From the NCBI GenBank assembly GCA_016713535.1, contig JADJOY010000009.1, positions 305,487-369,486 on the forward strand: a stretch of DNA of 64,000 nucleotides. Reading direction: 5' to 3'. Under the pieces are notes generated by a model. It made no database searches, was not told the origin of the DNA, and saw only the letters and a list, made by a program, of their open reading frames with translations. The DNA is from JADJOY01 sp016713535 [NCBI: Deltaproteobacteria bacterium] (GTDB lineage Bacteria; JADJOY01). Positions 61,209 to 64,000 of the stretch are shown one piece after another (the first letter of the stretch is position 1; every line of letters begins with the position of its first letter). A program made the position numbers and the translations under genes.

Positions 61209-62598
61209 GGCCGGCGACGACCGCGACGGCTCGCCGCGCGAGCCGCTCGTGATCCGCGCCTACGAGCCGCCCGACCGCGACGCCGTCCTCGCGCTCCACC
61301 GGGCGAGCTTCCTGGCGAGCGGGGACCTACTGGGCGCGGCACAGCGCTTCGATCGCCTGCTCGATCCCGTCCACACGCTGGTGGCGGTGCGGTGCGGGCG
61401 TGTGGTGGGGTTCGTGGCGTTTCAGCCGCTCGACGAGGACGCCCAGGCGCGGCTCAGGCTCTCGCTCGCCTGGCTGTGGGCGCGATTCCCGGATCGGGCC
61501 GATCGGGTCGTCCAGCAGTTCGGACGACGCTTGGATCCCGTCCGCCGCTCGAATGCAGTCGTTCGCCACCTCGTGAGGGTGGACGCTCCGGATCGGGTCG
61601 GTGACCGTCCGAGCCGGCGCGACGCATTCGTGACGGACATCGCGGTGTGCGAGTCCGAGCGCCGGACCGGAGTTGGCTTCGCGCTGCTCCGCGAGCTGCT
61701 TCATCGCGCTCGCGTCGACGACGTCCCGCGGGTGTGGGCCACCGCGTGGCAAGCCGGTGCGGGGCCGGCGCTCTTCGAAGCCTCGGGCTTCGCCGCGTTG
61801 ATCGAGCTCGGCCCCTGGTACGGCGACGGCGCATCGACCGCGCTGATGGTTCGCGACTGCTCGGCCCGCGATCCGGCACCCGCGAGCGATCGCGGGTATC
61901 CGGGGAGAGCAGTGCGGGCCGGCTGCTCGTCGCTGCCCTGCCTCGTTTTCGTGGCGTGGCTCCTGGTGCGCGGGATCGCCGATCGCCTCGCTCTCGGTGA
62001 CCCGATCGCGACCACCACGTTCACGCTGTTGTTCGCCGCCCTCGCGGTGAAGGCCTTGGACGCCGGGCAGCGCGCGGATCGGTCACGGGGAACCGTCTAT
62101 CGGGTGGGCAGCGGCGGCCTGGAGGTGTGGCGGGGAGCGCGCCTCACGAGCTCGCTGGCACTCGCCGGCCCGATGGAGTGCGTGCTGGCCGCGCCGCCCG
62201 TCACATCCGGCGCTGGGGCGGTGGTGATCCGTGTCACCACGAGGCGAGGCTCGATGGTGGTGGGCCCGCTCGATCTGGTCGATGGAACCGTGCTCATCGA
62301 GGACCTGCTGCTCACCGCCGAACGAGGTCAGGCGCGCGACGTCCCGTTCCTCGACGGCCACCTCGCGATGCTCCTGGTCATGGCGCTCGGTGCCGCGGGT
62401 GTCGTGGCCAGCGTCGTCGTGCCGGATCCCTTGGCGCACGTCCTCGCCGCGCTGGCGAGCGCGGCGGTCGCCGCCCACGCCGTGCGGCGCTCGCTGCGCT
62501 GGAACGACGGCTCGCCGCGTGCGCTTTGGCCGATGGTCGCGACCCCGTTGCTCGTCGCGATCTTGTGGCTAGGCTGGTCCTCTCGACTCCCGTTCTGA
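61201..62598 (+). CDS. GNAT acetyltransferase fused to a membrane PH-like domain
   Basis: 465 aa from a GTG overlapping the SDR stop. Residues ~15-225 are a GNAT domain: VIRAYEPPDRDAVLALHRAS, FVTDIAVCESERRTGVGFAL (acetyl-CoA loop RRTGVG), WATAWQAGAGPALFEASGFA. From ~240 there are membrane helices (LPCLVFVAWLLVRGIADRLA, TTFTLLFAALAVKALDAG). A beta-rich segment follows that resembles a bacterial PH domain (GTVYRVGSGGLEVWRGARLT, TTRRGSMVVGPLDLVDGTVL). Three more helices come near the end. The combination is unusual. Substrate unknown; coupling to the SDR suggests lipid-related acylation, an inference. Confidence 0.8.
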   Translation: MAEAGDDRDGSPREPLVIRAYEPPDRDAVLALHRASFLASGDLLGAAQRFDRLLDPVHTLVAVRCGRVVGFVAFQPLDEDAQARLRLSLAWLWARFPDRADRVVQQFGRRLDPVRRSNAVVRHLVRVDAPDRVGDRPSRRDAFVTDIAVCESERRTGVGFALLRELLHRARVDDVPRVWATAWQAGAGPALFEASGFAALIELGPWYGDGASTALMVRDCSARDPAPASDRGYPGRAVRAGCSSLPCLVFVAWLLVRGIADRLALGDPIATTTFTLLFAALAVKALDAGQRADRSRGTVYRVGSGGLEVWRGARLTSSLALAGPMECVLAAPPVTSGAGAVVIRVTTRRGSMVVGPLDLVDGTVLIEDLLLTAERGQARDVPFLDGHLAMLLVMALGAAGVVASVVVPDPLAHVLAALASAAVAAHAVRRSLRWNDGSPRALWPMVATPLLVAILWLGWSSRLPF

Positions 62599-62623
62599 GC
62601 GCGCGCGCCGCGCTGGGTCCTTC

Positions 62624-63634
62624 ATGAATCCTCGGATGCCTCGGTTTTTCCGCGCGCCCAGCGCGGCGCGGTTCATCGCCTGCATCTCCCTCGGCTGCGT
62701 GGCGCTCGCGCCGCCGGCGCGCGCCGCGGAGAAGCGCGCGCGGCTGATCGTGGACGTGAAGGTGATCGGCTCTTACTCGGTGGTGGGCAGCGGCCAGGAG
62801 AAGGAGTCGGGCAACTTCGCGAACGGCTACCACCTCGCGACGATCGTGAAGAGCGACGGCGAGCCGAGCGCGGTCAACCCCAAGGATCCGCACTACGCCG
62901 CGCAGATGACGGCGACGGCCGCGGCGGTCGAGAAGCGTGTCGCCGAGGTCGAGGGCCGCGACACCCCGGCGAAGAAGATGAGCCCCGCCGACGCCCAGAA
63001 GATCCTGCGCGAGAAGCAGGTGGCCTGCAAAGGCGACCAGACCTGCTTGATGCAGGTGGCGATCGACACCACCCGCATGATGAACCAGGTCGACTTCGGC
63101 GCAGGCTCGGCGCCGGTGACCTCGAACGTCGGCACGGCGCCCGTCGAGGAGTCCGGCGACGAGCGCTTCCTGAGCTACTTCGGCTTCGACGACTGCGGCG
63201 CCGCGATGCGGGTCACCGCCGACTTCGCGGTGACCGGCCAGTACGACGACGTCCAGGGGCCGGTGCCCTACAGCTCGTCGCTCAAGGGCGACTCGCCGGG
63301 CGACCCGAGCCAGCTCGCCCTCGTCTGCACCACCACCAACCTCGTCTTCGACGCGAAGACCCACACGCTCTTCACCGACGGGCTGAGCGCGCCGATCGCC
63401 ACCGGCACCAAGCGCGTCACCGACCGCGGGCACATGCTCGAGGGCCCGGCGAACCTGTGGCAGTCGCCGGGGTGGGAGTGGGTGAGCGAGCAGCTCCGTC
63501 AGGCGCCCGCCGCGGGCCAGCGCTCCACCACCATTCAGCTCACGCAGATGCCGGGCGGGGTGCGGATCGTGGGGAAGCTGAGCGGCGAGGTGAAGATCGA
63601 GCTCGCCTGGAAGCTCGAGGAGCTGGCGCGCTGA
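62624..63634 (+). CDS. exported protein of unknown function
   Basis: 336 aa. Signal peptide ARFIACISLGCVALAPPARA, cleaved after ARAA near residue 35. The mature part starts beta-rich (RLIVDVKVIGSYSVVGSGQE). It carries a helical segment with CKGDQTCLMQVAIDTTRMM (two Cys likely paired) and has a C-terminal half LALVCTTTNLVFDAKTHTLF and PGGVRIVGKLSGEVKIELAW, like periplasmic lipocalin-type or MlaA-unrelated proteins. No family recognised. It follows the GNAT fusion by 25 bp and probably belongs to the same transcript. Confidence 0.72.
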   Translation: MNPRMPRFFRAPSAARFIACISLGCVALAPPARAAEKRARLIVDVKVIGSYSVVGSGQEKESGNFANGYHLATIVKSDGEPSAVNPKDPHYAAQMTATAAAVEKRVAEVEGRDTPAKKMSPADAQKILREKQVACKGDQTCLMQVAIDTTRMMNQVDFGAGSAPVTSNVGTAPVEESGDERFLSYFGFDDCGAAMRVTADFAVTGQYDDVQGPVPYSSSLKGDSPGDPSQLALVCTTTNLVFDAKTHTLFTDGLSAPIATGTKRVTDRGHMLEGPANLWQSPGWEWVSEQLRQAPAAGQRSTTIQLTQMPGGVRIVGKLSGEVKIELAWKLEELAR

Positions 63635-63644
63635 GAGCGCCGCG

Positions 63645-63960
63645 CGGGCTGCGGGCGGGGACAGGCCCCGCCCCTACGGTTCGTGCGGGGTCGGCCCTCC
63701 GGGCGGGGACAGGCCTCGCGCCTGCGGTTCGTGCGCGGTGGGCCCTCCGGGCGGGGACGGGCGCCGCGCCTGCGGTTCGTGCGCGGTGGGCCCTCCGGGC
63801 GGGGACGGGCGCCGCGCCTGCGGTTCGTGCGCGGTGGGCCCTCCGGGCGGGGACGGGCGCCGCGGGGGCCTTCCGGCGGGGCCGCGCCTGCGGTTCGTGC
63901 GCGGTCGACGCTCCGGGCGGGCCCCGCGCCGCGTGCCTCGCGATGGGCCTCGGCGGCCGC
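63645..63960. repeat. 48-bp tandem repeat array (about five copies) at the window edge
   Basis: GGGCGGGGAC recurs at 63653, 63701, 63749, 63797 and 63845, an exact 48-bp period, with a decayed tail. The first unit is the palindrome GGCGGGGACAGGCCCCGCCC; later units mutate the second arm (GGCGCCGCGCC), so the palindrome decays as the array extends. Confidence 0.93.
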
Positions 63961-64000
63961 GGCGATCGCCGTACGCCGCCGTGTCGCGCGATCCGACCGT

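Overview
The window is about 70% GC and has the look of a Gram-negative chromosome. It carries many lipoprotein and Sec/Tat signal peptides, a Pat-type GNAT/acyl-CoA-synthetase start, a bifunctional PBP, trimeric-autotransporter-like head repeats, a P450 and an AarF/UbiB kinase. The gene mix and codon use resemble deltaproteobacterial-type lineages (Myxococcota, Binatota or related). No rRNA or marker gene is present, so this placement is an inference. No tRNA, rRNA, CRISPR array, prophage or replication origin was found.

Layout. 0-2.8 kb: truncated acetyltransferase, PP2C phosphatase, Hsp20 behind a sigma-54-like promoter, host-attachment-type protein. 2.8-4.2 kb: a ~200-bp tandem array interrupted by a 172-bp almost pure G/C tract. 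4.2-17 kb: exported protein, ATP-grasp-like protein, an 87-bp tandem array, a Tat-type gluconate-dehydrogenase-subunit-3/GMC oxidoreductase operon with a GST, a beta-propeller protein, DoxX, a methyltransferase and an exported PQQ-like propeller. 17.6-18.7 kb: decayed IS110-type transposase. 18.9-24.8 kb: mutM, an AarF/UbiB kinase and a frameshifted penicillin-binding protein. 25.7-28.1 kb: a GH31 glycosidase. 28.3-34.2 kb: a lower-GC island in which two nearly identical head-repeat surface proteins (minus strand) flank a plus-strand beta-helix/esterase gene. 34.4-42.3 kb: Gfo/Idh oxidoreductase, DUF4412-like protein, E2-like acyltransferase, a translationally coupled response regulator - histidine kinase - diguanylate cyclase operon, then a 252-bp tandem array. 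42.3-50 kb: DUF1361 protein, propeller-phosphoesterase lipoprotein, PAS-like/zinc-ribbon and YkgJ-type proteins, S9 peptidase lipoprotein, PGPGW protein. 50.3-63.6 kb: exported protein, cysteine-cluster protein, ArsR-SRPBCC pair with a clear operator, P450, metallophosphatase, ceramidase-like lipoprotein coupled to a GT39-like membrane protein, SDR, GNAT-membrane fusion and an exported protein. 63.6-64 kb: a 48-bp tandem array.

Two genome-scale features stand out. First, almost every intergenic gap holds members of a family of short GC-rich imperfect palindromes, scattered singly and amplified into tandem arrays. Second, many otherwise good genes carry one single-base frameshift, usually in a G/C run. 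That points to residual assembly error or to recent decay and should be settled before any of these genes is called a pseudogene.

The clearest functional units are the GMC/subunit-3 redox pair, the two-component/c-di-GMP operon, the ArsR-SRPBCC pair and the ceramidase-like/GT39-like pair. The best candidate for something undescribed is the combination of the palindrome family and the surface-protein island. No complete novel defence or biosynthetic system was recognised.
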